Assembly: GCF_947503705.1 (NCBI RefSeq)
Contig: NZ_CANNES010000003.1
Coordinates: 354,386-418,385, forward strand
Direction: 5' to 3'
Length of the DNA stretch: 64,000 bases
Origin: an uncultured Tateyamaria sp.
Lineage (GTDB): Bacteria > Pseudomonadota > Alphaproteobacteria > Rhodobacterales > Rhodobacteraceae
Translations under genes and position numbers: made by a program
Shown: positions 54,127 to 63,685 of the stretch, one piece after another
Layout: the number at the start of each line of letters is the position of its first letter
How positions within the stretch are numbered: the first letter of the stretch is position 1
Notes under the pieces: generated by a model
The model's input: only the letters and a program-made list of their open reading frames with translations
The model's database searches: none
Told to the model about the DNA's origin: nothing

Positions 54127-54443
54127 GTCGCATCCTTTTCAATAGCAGATTTGAGGGCGTTGAGGCGGTCATCCCAGAAGCGGTCGAAGTATTCGAGCCA
54201 GGAAAAGACCGGAGCGAGCCCCAAGGGGTTGAGGCGGTTGATGCGTTCGCGACCGCGCGCCTCAACGGTAATGAGGCCCCCGTCGCTCAGCACGGTAAGG
54301 TGTTTTTTGACCGCGGCCCGCGTCATGTCGAATTGGCCTGCCACTTGGGCGATGGTCATGTCCTGGCTACCCAGCAGTCGCAGAATATCGCGGCGCGTTG
54401 GGTCGGCGAGCGCGCGAAAGGCGTTTTGGTCGGGATGTGTCAT
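54123..54443 (-). CDS. ArsR-family transcriptional regulator
   Basis: A 106-residue winged-helix repressor: NAFRALADPTRRDILRLLG, recognition helix in MTRAAVKKHLTVL, and wing GLITVEARGRERINRL. There are no clustered cysteines for metal binding. It sits first in a two-gene unit with the SRPBCC gene. A perfect palindrome upstream (54485-54500) is its probable operator. Confidence 0.88.
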   Translation of the reverse strand: MTHPDQNAFRALADPTRRDILRLLGSQDMTIAQVAGQFDMTRAAVKKHLTVLSDGGLITVEARGRERINRLNPLGLAPVFSWLEYFDRFWDDRLNALKSAIEKDAT

Positions 54444-54484
54444 TTGGCTCTCTTATGTGATACCAACGGGTTTCATATTTATGA

Positions 54485-54500
54485 GATACCATATGGTATC
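54485..54500. promoter_or_regulatory. perfect 16-bp palindrome, probable ArsR operator
   Basis: GATACCATATGGTATC, 42 bases before the ArsR start. A further half-site GATACC occurs at 54459-54464. Its location fits autoregulation of the ArsR/SRPBCC pair. Confidence 0.6.
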
Positions 54501-54588
54501 ATGTCAAGCCTGTTCGCCGCCCCTGCGATCGGGCGGCCATGGAGCCCTATCGATTTTTCAAGCTGTCCTGCATCTCGGCCTTGCCTAT

Positions 54589-54603
54589 GTTCAGGTTTTG
54601 TTC
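54589..54603 (+). promoter_or_regulatory. LexA (SOS) box of mmcB
   Basis: GTTCAGGTTTTGTTC, a perfect match to the alphaproteobacterial GTTC-N7-GTTC consensus, ending 8 bases before the mmcB start codon. Confidence 0.8.
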
Positions 54604-54611
54604 ATATCTTG

Positions 54612-55076
54612 ATGCTTATGCAAACGTTGCTCGAACCCGCACCAATGATGCCCGGCCAGCTTTTGGCCAGGGGCGTGGCGCGCCATTTTGCTTCGCTGGG
54701 CTGGGTCACGGTTGAAGAACTTGTGCCCGCGCGCGGATTGCGGGTCGATGTCATGGCGCTTGGCCCAAAGGGAGAGGTTTGGGTGGTGGAGTGCAAATCC
54801 AGCCGCGCCGATTTTATGTCTGACCAGAAATGGGCGGGCTATCTGGAGTGGTGCGACCGGTTTTTCTGGGCGGTGGATGCGGAGTTTCCTGTTGATCTGT
54901 TGCCGGAGGGCACCGGGCTGATGATAGGCGACGCCTATGACGCAGAGATCATCCGCATGGGTCCCGAGGACAAATTGGCCGCCCCGCGCCGCAAAGTCCT
55001 GCACCAGACGTTCGCCCGCCATGCGGCACGCCGTTTGCAAGCGCTGCGCGACCCGTCCGCCGGGCTGGATTGGTAA
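54612..55076 (+). CDS. mmcB: MmcB-family DNA repair protein
   Basis: A 154-residue protein matching MmcB, an SOS-induced protein linked to mitomycin C resistance in Caulobacter. Its nuclease-like core carries GLRVDVMALGPKGEVWVVECKSSR, an Asp...Glu-x-Lys arrangement as in PD-(D/E)XK enzymes, then DFMSDQKWAGYLEWCD. ATGs at 54612 and 54618 are both possible. The perfect LexA box upstream supports damage-induced expression. A long frame extending upstream is rejected because it crosses the ArsR gene. Confidence 0.9.
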   Translation: MLMQTLLEPAPMMPGQLLARGVARHFASLGWVTVEELVPARGLRVDVMALGPKGEVWVVECKSSRADFMSDQKWAGYLEWCDRFFWAVDAEFPVDLLPEGTGLMIGDAYDAEIIRMGPEDKLAAPRRKVLHQTFARHAARRLQALRDPSAGLDW

Positions 55077-55085
55077 GGGAGTGAC

Positions 55086-56528
55086 ATGAGCCATGTCACT
55101 CTGGCCGCGTTGGGGGTTGTTCTGGCGGCTTTGACCATGCTCGAATGGGTGCGTGTTGGCGTCGAGACCACCCGTTCGTATGTGGGTAACACGCCGATCA
55201 CGAGGTATGCGCAGCCCGGAAGCACAGGGCCGGTTGTTGTCATCGCCCATGGTTTTGCGGGATCGCAGCAGATGATGAACGGGTTTGCTTTACCGCTTGC
55301 CCGGGCGGGCTACCGCGTAGTGAGTTTTGACTTTGAGGGCCACGGGCGCAACCGAGTGCCCATGTCCGGTGATCTGACGGTGGTGGACGGCACCACCCAG
55401 GTGTTGGTGGCGCAAACGCGCGCGGTGATGGATGCGGTTGCCGTGACGGATGCGCCCATCGCGCTCTTGGGTCATTCCATGGCAACCGATATTCTGGTGC
55501 GTGCGGCTCAGAGGCGGGTTGATGTGGGGCCGATTGTTCTTGTGTCGGCCTTTTCGCAGGCGATTGACGATCAAAGCCCGCAAACGCTTTTGCTGGTCTC
55601 CGGCGCGTGGGAGGGACGTTTGCGCGCCTTTGGACTGGAGGCCGCCCAGATGGTCGATCCACAAGTGCGCGAGGGACAAACCGCCCGCAACGGTGCCGTC
55701 ACCCGGAAGGCTGCGGCCGCACCGTTCAGTGAACATGTATCGGTGCTGCACGCACGCGAAGCGCGGGCCGAGGCGGTGGCATGGTTGGATGAGGCCTATG
55801 GGCGCAAGTCTGCGGTCACGATCTGGCCAACGGGTTGGGCGCTCCTTGGGCTTTTGGCCGGGTTGGTCGTTTTGTTTCGAACAATTGTCCGGGTGGTGCC
55901 CACGCAGGCGGCGCCCCGTTTCGGGCTGAGCACGGCTCGGTTTGTTGCGATCACATGTGCGCCAATGCTGTTCGCGCCGCTCATCGCGGCACCATTGAAC
56001 TTTGGAGTATTGCCGGTGCTCGTGGCGGATTACCTGATGCTGCATCTGTGCGTGTTTGGTGGCCTTCAACTTGTGTTGCTGGGGTGGTGGGGCGTGCCGC
56101 TGGGCGGGATGTCCTGGCGCGGCTTTGGCGTGCTGCTTGCTTGGTCTGCCCTGTTTTGCGCAGCCCTTGACCGTTATGCCGCAAATTTCTGGCCCACGCC
56201 CGAGCGGTTCTGGATCATTGCAGTTATGTCGATTGGTGCGGTGCCTTACATGCTGGCGGATGCCGCTCTGGTGGCGGGCGCGCCGCTCTGGCGGCGGGTG
56301 ATGTTGCGCCTGAGCGTGCTGGTGTCTCTTGGCATCGCTGTGGCGCTTGATTTCGAGGGGCTGTTCTTCCTGATCATGATCGCGCCAGTCCTTGTTCTGT
56401 TTTATTTGGTCTTCGGCACGATGGGGCGTCTTGTCTCTGCCCGGACAGGGCCGCTGGCCGCAGGTCTGGCGTTGGGCCTTGTGCTGGCCTGGGCGCTGGG
56501 CGTCAGCTTTCCGATGTTTCAAGCGTGA
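55086..56528 (+). CDS. alpha/beta hydrolase fused to polytopic membrane domain
   Basis: A 480-residue protein. Residues about 45-230 are an alpha/beta hydrolase: VVVIAHGFAGSQQMM (oxyanion region), nucleophile in LLGHSMATD (GxSxx). A leading helix (4-25) and about seven C-terminal helices (from about 250) make it an integral membrane enzyme. It begins 10 bases after mmcB, so it may be cotranscribed in the SOS unit. The substrate is unknown, and lipid or a membrane ester is an inference from location. Confidence 0.82.
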   Translation: MSHVTLAALGVVLAALTMLEWVRVGVETTRSYVGNTPITRYAQPGSTGPVVVIAHGFAGSQQMMNGFALPLARAGYRVVSFDFEGHGRNRVPMSGDLTVVDGTTQVLVAQTRAVMDAVAVTDAPIALLGHSMATDILVRAAQRRVDVGPIVLVSAFSQAIDDQSPQTLLLVSGAWEGRLRAFGLEAAQMVDPQVREGQTARNGAVTRKAAAAPFSEHVSVLHAREARAEAVAWLDEAYGRKSAVTIWPTGWALLGLLAGLVVLFRTIVRVVPTQAAPRFGLSTARFVAITCAPMLFAPLIAAPLNFGVLPVLVADYLMLHLCVFGGLQLVLLGWWGVPLGGMSWRGFGVLLAWSALFCAALDRYAANFWPTPERFWIIAVMSIGAVPYMLADAALVAGAPLWRRVMLRLSVLVSLGIAVALDFEGLFFLIMIAPVLVLFYLVFGTMGRLVSARTGPLAAGLALGLVLAWALGVSFPMFQA

Positions 56529-56588
56529 TCGGGGGGCTTGCGACTTGGCCTGCCCTGTCGTCCTATCGCCCTGATCACGGAGGATGCG

Positions 56589-57707
56589 ATGACCGGCCCA
56601 CTTGCCACATTGAAAGTCGTTGAGTTTGCGGGGCTTGGCCCGGCGCCTTTGGCGGGGCAAATGCTGGCCGACATGGGGGCAGACGTGGTGGTGATAGACC
56701 GCGCGTCCGGGCCCGCGGACTCCAATGATGTCAATCGGCGCGGCAAACGGTCCATCGCACTGAACCTGAAATCCGAAGACGGGCGCGCCACCGCTCAGGC
56801 CCTGATGGCGCAGGCCGATATCGTGATCGAAGGGTTTCGCCCCGGCGTGATGGAGCGGTTGGGGCTTGGCCCGGACGATTGCCCCGCGCACGTGATCTAT
56901 GGCCGTATGACCGGGTGGGGCCAGACCGGGCCGCTGGCGCAAGCAGCAGGGCATGACATCACCTACCTCGCGACAACCGGTGCTCTGAGTATGATGGGCC
57001 CGGCAGATGGCCCACCGGAACCGCCAATGAATCTTGTGGCGGACTATGGCGGGGGCACGATGTTTTTGCTCTTTGGCCTGCTGTCGGCTGTGATCGAACG
57101 GGCCGTTTCGGGACAAGGGCAGGTGGTCGATGCGGCGATGGTGGATGGGGTGCCCGCGATGATGGGCCTGATCCACGGGATGATTTCTCAAGACGATTGG
57201 ACAGCGACACGCGGTACCAATTGGCTGGACGGGGGCGCGCCGTTTTACCGCTGTTACGTCTGTGCGGATGGGCAGTATGTGGCCGTGGGCGCGCTGGAGC
57301 CGCAGTTTTATGCGCTTTTGATCGAGGGTCTTGGGCTGGCGGAGGCAGAACTGCCCGATCAGAATGACCGCGCCTCATGGCCTGAAATGCAGGCGCGTTT
57401 TGCCTCGATTTTTGTGACCCGAGATCGTGATGCCTGGACCGCAGTTTTTGCAAGCAAGGATGCTTGCGTCGCGCCTGTCTTGTCCTTGAAAGAGGCGGTG
57501 GCGCATCCGCATTTGGCCGAACGCGGCACGTATGTGAAGCCGGGCGAGGTGACCCAAGCGGCCCCGGCCCCTCGTTTTTCCCGATCCATTTCAAGCGCAC
57601 CAGTTGCCCCAACGGCGCCTGGTGCGGATACGGCAGCGATCCTGGGAGACTTGGGATATGACGCGGCGGCGCAGGGCGCATTGCGTGCCAAAGGGGCGCT
57701 GTCATGA
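56589..57707 (+). CDS. CaiB/BaiF-family enzyme, probable alpha-methylacyl-CoA racemase
   Basis: A 372-residue family III CoA-transferase-fold protein. AMACR-like features: GHDITYLATTGALSMMG (catalytic His), NLVADYGGGTMFLL (Asp) and DGGAPFYRCYVCADG. The racemase exchanges (R)/(S) 2-methylacyl-CoA. A CoA-transferase function is possible but less likely. The ATG at 56589 has GGAGG upstream. Its stop overlaps the start of the monooxygenase (ATGA). Confidence 0.87.
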   Translation: MTGPLATLKVVEFAGLGPAPLAGQMLADMGADVVVIDRASGPADSNDVNRRGKRSIALNLKSEDGRATAQALMAQADIVIEGFRPGVMERLGLGPDDCPAHVIYGRMTGWGQTGPLAQAAGHDITYLATTGALSMMGPADGPPEPPMNLVADYGGGTMFLLFGLLSAVIERAVSGQGQVVDAAMVDGVPAMMGLIHGMISQDDWTATRGTNWLDGGAPFYRCYVCADGQYVAVGALEPQFYALLIEGLGLAEAELPDQNDRASWPEMQARFASIFVTRDRDAWTAVFASKDACVAPVLSLKEAVAHPHLAERGTYVKPGEVTQAAPAPRFSRSISSAPVAPTAPGADTAAILGDLGYDAAAQGALRAKGALS

Positions 57708-58891
57708 AGGCATTGATCGTTGGCGGCGGCATCGGCGGCCTCGCCTCGGCAATTGCGCTGGCGCAAAGAGGTCATGCCGTGTCTGTGCTGGAACAGGCGC
57801 CGGAACTGAGCGAGATCGGCGCAGGCCTGCAAATTGCGCCCAATGGCTGGCGTGTTCTGGACGCGCTGGGCGTGACATCCCTATTGCGCGACACTTTGTT
57901 TGAACCCGAAAAGATTGAGATGCGCATGGGCCGTTCGGGCATCCGCATTTTTGGCCTTCAAATGCGCGGCTACGCCGAGCGGCGATGGCGCGCGCCTTAC
58001 ATCCATATCCATCGCGCCGATCTGGTCGATGCACTGGCGATTCGGCTGAGCAGTCTGGCCCCGGATGCCCTGCGCACAGGGGTGACCGTCAAAGGATACC
58101 GGCAGGACAGAGGGCAGTCGGCACTGTTGCTGGATGGTGGAGAGACGTTATCCGCCGATGTGGTGATCGGGGCGGATGGGCTGCATTCCGTGATACGCGC
58201 ACAGATGCTGGGCCCAGACGCGCCGCGGTATACGGGCAATGTGGCGTGGCGGGCGGTCGTGCCAGTCGAGAACTTGGGCGACCACGCACCACCGCCCGGG
58301 GCCTGCATCTGGGCGGGCGACAAGCGACATGCCGTCACGACACGCTTGCGGGCGGGCACATTGGCAAATTTCGTTGGCATGGTGGAAGAGCCTGAACCCT
58401 CTCCGGAAGGGTGGCGGGTCGAAGGGCACAAGGCGGACGCACGTGCGGCCTTTGCCGGATGGCACCCGGTGGTTACGACCGTGATTGAACAAGCGCCTGT
58501 TTTGAACCGATGGGCCCTGTTTGACCGAGCACCCTTACCGCGCTGGCACGAGGGACGCGTCGGCCTTTTGGGGGACGCGGCGCACCCAATGCTTCCCTCA
58601 ATGGCGCAAGGGGCCGTGCAAGCCCTGGAAGATGCCTGGATTCTGGCGGTAGCGCTCGACACGCACGACGAACCTGAGGCGGCTTTCAAACGCTATTTCG
58701 ACCTTCGTATCGCGCGGACGGCGCGGGTACAGAAGGGGTCGGCTGCCAATGCGCGGCTCTTTCACCAGGGCGGACCACTTCGGCGGGCTGCGATTTACGG
58801 ACCCATCGCGCTTGGCGCGCGGATCCTGCCCGGGCTCATTCACGCGCGGCAGGACTGGGTCTATGGCTACGATGCAACCACTGTTATCTGA
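57704..58891 (+). CDS. FAD-dependent aromatic monooxygenase (salicylate hydroxylase-like)
   Basis: A 395-residue class A flavin monooxygenase. The GxGxxG motif is IVGGGIGGLASAIALA, the DG motif is VVIGADGLHSVIR, and the GD motif is VGLLGDAAHPMLPSM. It resembles salicylate or 3-hydroxybenzoate hydroxylases. Coupling to a racemase-type gene gives no clear pathway. The substrate is not determined. Confidence 0.87.
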   Translation: MKALIVGGGIGGLASAIALAQRGHAVSVLEQAPELSEIGAGLQIAPNGWRVLDALGVTSLLRDTLFEPEKIEMRMGRSGIRIFGLQMRGYAERRWRAPYIHIHRADLVDALAIRLSSLAPDALRTGVTVKGYRQDRGQSALLLDGGETLSADVVIGADGLHSVIRAQMLGPDAPRYTGNVAWRAVVPVENLGDHAPPPGACIWAGDKRHAVTTRLRAGTLANFVGMVEEPEPSPEGWRVEGHKADARAAFAGWHPVVTTVIEQAPVLNRWALFDRAPLPRWHEGRVGLLGDAAHPMLPSMAQGAVQALEDAWILAVALDTHDEPEAAFKRYFDLRIARTARVQKGSAANARLFHQGGPLRRAAIYGPIALGARILPGLIHARQDWVYGYDATTVI

Positions 58892-58930
58892 GTAATTTAG
58901 TAGGAAATGCTTGACGACTCGATCTGAATG

Positions 58931-58940
58931 GTAAATTTAC
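58931..58940. promoter_or_regulatory. palindrome upstream of iron-binding protein gene
   Basis: GTAAATTTAC, a perfect 10-bp palindrome in an A/T-rich 89-base leader. It could be an iron-regulator site, but I cannot match it to a known Fur, RirA or Irr consensus. Confidence 0.25.
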
Positions 58941-58980
58941 TGTTTTAGTCAGGATTAATTTGGATCGAACGGAGAACCCT

Positions 58981-59994
58981 ATGTCCACCCGTATCATGGC
59001 AAGCATCCTTGCCGTTGCCACCGCTGTCCCCGCATTTGCCGAAGGTGAGTTGAACCTCTATTCCTCGCGACATTACGACACTGATGAGCGTCTGTATTCC
59101 GATTTCACTGCGCTGACGGGCATCACTGTCAACCGCATCGAAGGCAAGGCCGACGAGTTGATTGCCCGGATGCAGGCCGAGGGGGCCAATTCGCCTGCCG
59201 ACATTCTGCTGACGGTCGATACTTCGCGGCTCACCCGGGCCAAGGAAGCAGGCGTGTTGCAAGCGGTGCAAAGCGATGTGCTTGAAGCACGCATTCCCGC
59301 CTATCTTCAGGATGACGACAACCAGTGGTTCGGTTTTTCCCAGCGTGCGCGCATCTTTTTCTATGCCAAGGACCGCGTCGAAAACCCGCCCGCGGATTAT
59401 GTGAGCCTGGCCGATCCCGCCTACAAAGGCATGGTCTGCCACCGCTCGTCGAGCAACGTCTATTCGCAAACGCTGCTGTCGGCCGTGATCGAAAACCATG
59501 GGGTTGAGGCCGCGACCGAATGGGCACAGGGCGTCGTTGAAAACTTTGCTCGCGATCCACAGGGCGGAGATACGGATCAGTTGCGCGGGCTTGTGTCTGG
59601 CGAGTGCGATATCTCGATCTCCAACACCTACTACTTTGCCCGCGCTTTACGCCGCGATGTCAGCGGTTTGGACAGCGAAGCGATGGCCAATATCGGTTGG
59701 GTATTTCCTGCCCAGAATGGCGAGGGCGCGCATATGAACCTGTCGGGTGGCGGTGTTGCGGCCTATGCGCCGAACTATGACAATGCGGTGGCCTTCATGG
59801 AATACCTCGCCTCGGATCAGGCGCAGCAGTATTTCTCGGCAGGTAACGACGAATATCCCGCCGTACCGGGCGTTGGCCTCAGCCCGTCGGTAGCGGCCTT
59901 GGGTCTGTTCAAGCCGGATGATGTGGATTTGTCGGCCGTGGCAGGAAACCTGAGCGAGGCGCAGGCCATTTTTAATCAGGTCGGTTGGGAATAA
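58981..59994 (+). CDS. Fe(III) ABC transporter substrate-binding protein
   Basis: A 337-residue periplasmic binding protein. The signal peptide is at 1-21 (AVATAVPAFAEG). It begins LNLYSSRHYDTDERLY, typical of FutA/AfuA/FbpA. The iron-ligand tyrosine pair is in SNTYYFARAL, and GGDTDQLRGLVSGECDI precedes it. No permease or ATPase gene is adjacent, so it may serve a transporter encoded elsewhere. The ATG at 58981 follows GGAGAA. Confidence 0.9.
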   Translation: MSTRIMASILAVATAVPAFAEGELNLYSSRHYDTDERLYSDFTALTGITVNRIEGKADELIARMQAEGANSPADILLTVDTSRLTRAKEAGVLQAVQSDVLEARIPAYLQDDDNQWFGFSQRARIFFYAKDRVENPPADYVSLADPAYKGMVCHRSSSNVYSQTLLSAVIENHGVEAATEWAQGVVENFARDPQGGDTDQLRGLVSGECDISISNTYYFARALRRDVSGLDSEAMANIGWVFPAQNGEGAHMNLSGGGVAAYAPNYDNAVAFMEYLASDQAQQYFSAGNDEYPAVPGVGLSPSVAALGLFKPDDVDLSAVAGNLSEAQAIFNQVGWE

Positions 59995-60019
59995 GTCCCT
60001 CGTAAGCAGCACGAAAAGA

Positions 60020-60047
60020 AAAGGGGCCCGTGGCGACAGGCCCCTTT
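60020..60047. terminator. bidirectional rho-independent terminator
   Basis: AAAGGGGCC (60020-60028) pairs with GGCCCCTTT (60039-60047) around a 10-base loop, followed by more T on the plus strand and preceded by an A run (T run on the minus strand). It separates the convergent iron-binding protein and acs genes. Confidence 0.85.
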
Positions 60048-60069
60048 TTTTCATAATCTGTGCGTGGCG

Positions 60070-62022
60070 TTAGCTCTTATTCATTCTGTTTTCGATCAGG
60101 TCGTCCACCACGGATGGATCGGCCAAGGTCGATGTATCGCCAAGTGCGCCGAAATCATCTTCGGCAATTTTGCGCAGGATGCGGCGCATGATCTTTCCCG
60201 AGCGTGTTTTGGGCAGGCCTGGCGCCCATTGGATCAGATCGGGTGACGCAATGGGTCCGATTTCCTGACGGACCCAGGTGCGCAGCTCTTTTCGCAGCTC
60301 TTCGGTCGGTTCCTGACCGTTCATCAGTGTGACGTAGCAATAGATGCCTTGCCCTTTGATATCATGGGGATAGCCCACCACGGCGGCCTCGGCCACGGTG
60401 GCATGGGCGACAAGCGCGCTTTCCACTTCTGCCGTGCCCATCCGGTGGCCAGAGACGTTGATCACATCGTCGACCCGGCCCGTGATCCAATAATCGCCAT
60501 CCGCATCGCGGCGGCAGCCGTCGCCTGTGAAATAGTAGCCAGGATAGTCGCTGAAATAGGTCTTTTCGAACCGGTCATGATCGCCCCAGACAGTGCGCAT
60601 CTGACCAGGCCAGCTGTCGGCAATGACGAGTACCCCTTCGACGCCGTTGCCTTCGATCACCTCGGCAGAGGCGGGTTCAAGTACCAAGGGCTTAATGCCA
60701 AAGAAGGGTTTCATCGCTGAGCCGGGCTTCATTGCGTGGGCGCCGGGCAGGGGGGTCATCAGGTGGCCACCGGTTTCGGTCTGCCACCATGTGTCGACGA
60801 TAGGGCAGCGTCCGCCACCCACCACGTCGTTATACCAGTTCCAGGCCTCGGGGTTGATCGGTTCACCAACAGTGCCCAACACTTTGATGCTGCTCAGATC
60901 ACGGCCTTTGACGGGGCCGTCGCCATGGGCCATCAGGGCGCGAATGGCCGTGGGGGCGGTATAGAACTGCGCCACCTTATGCTTTTCACAGACCTGCCAG
61001 AAGCGGCTGGCGTCGGGGTAGGTGGGCACGCCTTCGAACATCAGTGTGGTCGCACCATTGGCGAGCGGACCATAGACGATATAGCTGTGGCCGGTGACCC
61101 AACCCACATCCGCCGTGCACCAAAATACATCACCGTCTTTGTAGTCAAAGACGACCTCATGGGTCAGCGACGCATAAACAAGATAGCCGCCCGTGGTATG
61201 TACAACGCCCTTGGGCTGACCGGTGGAGCCGGAGGTGTAGAGGATGAACAATGGGTCTTCGGCCGCCATTTCCTCGGGCGGGCAGTCGGTACTGACACCT
61301 TTGGCCTCTTCATGTAGCCAGAAATCAAGGCCGTCGCGCCAGGCAATCTGTTGGCCCGTGCGTTTCACGACAAGGCATTTGGTCGGATCAATGACGTTGA
61401 TTAGCGCCTGGTTCACATTGTCCTTGAGGTTTGTGACCCGCCCGCCACGTGGGGCACCGTCAGAGGTGATCACAACCTTGGCGTCGCAGCCCGAAACACG
61501 GGCCGCCAATGCGTCGGGCGAAAAACCCGCAAAGACGATTGAATGGATCGCACCGATGCGCGCGCAGGCGAGCATAGCATAGGCCGCTTCGGGGATCATT
61601 GGCAGGTAAAGCACAACACGGTCGCCCTTGCCCACCCCCATGCCCTTGAGGACATTGGCCATTTTGCAGGTCTGGGCGTGCAATTCGCGATAGGTGATAT
61701 GCTCGGCGTCATCTTCGGGGCTGTCCGGTTCCCAGATGATGGCGGTCTGGTCGCCGCGCGTTTCAAGGTGGCGGTCAATACAGTTGGCGGCGATGTTCAG
61801 CGTCCCGTCCGCGTACCAATTGATCGACACGTTACCGAGTGTGTAATCGACGTCCTTCACTTGGGTAAAAGGCTTCATCCAGTCGACCCGCTTGCCCTGT
61901 TCGCCCCAAAACGCCTCGGGATCGGCGATGGATGCGGCATACATGGCCTCATATTTCGCCGCATCCACATGGGCATTGGCCGCCATTTCGGCAGATGGGG
62001 GATATGTTTTGCTGTCGGACAT
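60070..62022 (-). CDS. acsA: acetyl-CoA synthetase
   Basis: Activates acetate to acetyl-CoA with ATP. It has 650 residues. The AMP-binding motif is [15 protein letters not shown], then [17 protein letters not shown], then WWQTETGG. The C-terminal catalytic lysine is in [10 protein letters not shown], the usual acetylation site. The ATG at 62022 has GGAGGA 6 bases upstream; an in-frame ATG 63 bases earlier is less likely. The long upstream gap probably holds its promoter. Confidence 0.96.
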   Translation of the reverse strand: MSDSKTYPPSAEMAANAHVDAAKYEAMYAASIADPEAFWGEQGKRVDWMKPFTQVKDVDYTLGNVSINWYADGTLNIAANCIDRHLETRGDQTAIIWEPDSPEDDAEHITYRELHAQTCKMANVLKGMGVGKGDRVVLYLPMIPEAAYAMLACARIGAIHSIVFAGFSPDALAARVSGCDAKVVITSDGAPRGGRVTNLKDNVNQALINVIDPTKCLVVKRTGQQIAWRDGLDFWLHEEAKGVSTDCPPEEMAAEDPLFILYTSGSTGQPKGVVHTTGGYLVYASLTHEVVFDYKDGDVFWCTADVGWVTGHSYIVYGPLANGATTLMFEGVPTYPDASRFWQVCEKHKVAQFYTAPTAIRALMAHGDGPVKGRDLSSIKVLGTVGEPINPEAWNWYNDVVGGGRCPIVDTWWQTETGGHLMTPLPGAHAMKPGSAMKPFFGIKPLVLEPASAEVIEGNGVEGVLVIADSWPGQMRTVWGDHDRFEKTYFSDYPGYYFTGDGCRRDADGDYWITGRVDDVINVSGHRMGTAEVESALVAHATVAEAAVVGYPHDIKGQGIYCYVTLMNGQEPTEELRKELRTWVRQEIGPIASPDLIQWAPGLPKTRSGKIMRRILRKIAEDDFGALGDTSTLADPSVVDDLIENRMNKS

Positions 62023-62549
62023 GGATGTTCCTCCGGTGATCTTTCCGTTCTTTTTCAGAGGATCAGCAGCAACGGGGCCATGCATGACGCTGGCCTCGTC
62101 GGTGGTTGGGCTCCTCCTCCCTTGCTCGAATAATACGCAAAGGTGAAAAGAATGGAATAAATCGCTGTATTATCAGGTTTTTGCTGTAAACGAATTTCTG
62201 AGACGTCTGGGATTTTGTAAAATTTTCGTGCGCATTTGGAATTATTTAAACAATTTCAGTATTTAAGCTGTCAATATCCCTTGCCTTATCCTTTGCAACC
62301 GGAAGGCTTTGGCATAACACTTGTAAACGCTGCGCAACATACCATTTCGGCCCTCTCAGCCCACTCCAACTTGCCATCGCTCAGAATCGAACTGCACTGG
62401 TCGGCTGCCATCCAAAGCCGATCCTCCTTATCGTCGCCTCGTACAAACGTGCAGTTGTCCGATCAGACGTCGCAAAACCCGTAGACAAATCCGTTGCCCC
62501 ACTCAACAGTCGGTCTGCAGATCCTGACGCGCCGAACGGAGCCTTTGAA
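62023..62549. other. 527-base gap between acsA and dehydrogenase genes
   Basis: Divergent promoter region, notably A/T-rich at about 62140-62270. Open frames here lack family features. No operator that I can name is visible. Confidence 0.4.
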
Positions 62550-63644
62550 ATGACCCTTCCCGATAAGATGAACGCCTATGTCCTGCACCGCCACGGCGAC
62601 ATGGATGCGATGTCTTTCCACACCGACTGGCCCGTTCCTGCCGTTGGCGCTGATGATGTCCTGATCCGCGTCGGCGCGTGCGGGCTCAACAACACCGACG
62701 TCAACACCCGGTCCGGCTGGTATTCCAAGGCGGTCACGGACGCCACCAGCGGTGACGGCTATGAGACTGTCGATGCCGAAGACCCAAGTTGGGGCGGCGC
62801 GCCGCTGGCCTTCCCGCGCATCCAGGGCGCAGACGCCGTGGGCACGGTTGTGGCAGTCGGAGCCAATGGTGATTCAGCACTGCATGGCAAACGGGTCATT
62901 CTGGATTGCTGGCAACGCGATTGGGACGATCCGATGAACCGCGACAAAACAGGCTATTTCGGGAGTGAGCGCGATGGTGGCTTTGCCGAATATACCACTG
63001 CTGACAGGCGCAACGTGGCCGTGATCGAAAGCGACCTTAGGGATGCGGAACTGGCCACGTTTTCATGCTCGTACAGCACCGCCGAAGGGATGCTGAGCCG
63101 GGCGGCGGTCACAGCAGAGGATGTGGTGTTGGTGACCGGCGCTTCGGGCGGCGTTGGCTCGGCCTTGATCCAATTGGCCAAGCGGCGCGGCGCGACCGTT
63201 GTGGGGCTGGCATCTGAGGCGAAGCATGCGGCCATGGTGGAATTGGGCGCCGACGCGCTGTTGCCACGGGCGCCCGATGATCTGCGCGGCGCGCTCAGGG
63301 CGGCGATTGGGCGCGACAGCGTGACCGTGGTAGCGGACATTGTAGGCGGACCTGCCTTTCCGGCCACAATCGACGTTTTGGCGCGCGGTGGCCGATATAC
63401 GTGTTCTGGCGCGATCGCGGGGCCCATGGTCCAGTTGGACCTGCGTACGCTTTATCTGCGGGATCTGACGTTTACCGGCTCAACCGTTGTTGCGCCGCAT
63501 ATTTTCACCGATCTGGTGGGCTATATCGAAAGGGGCGAGGTGCGCCCGCTCTTGGCCGCAACCTATAAGCTGGCCGATTTGGCTGTGGCGCAACAGGCCT
63601 TCATCGACAAGGCGCATGTGGGCAATATCGTTGTTACACCTTAG
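62550..63644 (+). CDS. zinc-binding-type alcohol dehydrogenase family protein
   Basis: A 364-residue medium-chain dehydrogenase. The GroES domain is at the start (ILRV-like VLIRVGACGLNNTDVNTRSG), and the Rossmann part is DVVLVTGASGGVGSALIQLAKRRGA. The zinc-ligand cluster is not complete, so it may be a quinone reductase-like or zinc-free member. The ATG at 62550 follows GGAGCC. It precedes a TRAP binding protein; the link is uncertain. Confidence 0.85.
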   Translation: MTLPDKMNAYVLHRHGDMDAMSFHTDWPVPAVGADDVLIRVGACGLNNTDVNTRSGWYSKAVTDATSGDGYETVDAEDPSWGGAPLAFPRIQGADAVGTVVAVGANGDSALHGKRVILDCWQRDWDDPMNRDKTGYFGSERDGGFAEYTTADRRNVAVIESDLRDAELATFSCSYSTAEGMLSRAAVTAEDVVLVTGASGGVGSALIQLAKRRGATVVGLASEAKHAAMVELGADALLPRAPDDLRGALRAAIGRDSVTVVADIVGGPAFPATIDVLARGGRYTCSGAIAGPMVQLDLRTLYLRDLTFTGSTVVAPHIFTDLVGYIERGEVRPLLAATYKLADLAVAQQAFIDKAHVGNIVVTP

Positions 63645-63685
63645 ATGCCCCAAGAAATGCCCCAAGTGCGCCGCGTCCCTTTGTC

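Noticed and set aside
55290..57191. A 633-codon minus-strand frame
   Set aside because: Composition is dominated by His, Arg, Gln and Pro, typical of the antisense of G+C-rich genes; the hydrolase and racemase genes explain the region.
62236..62484. Small gene upstream of the dehydrogenase
   Set aside because: The 82-codon frame has no ribosome site and a Ser/Gln-rich translation, and it lies in a divergent promoter region.
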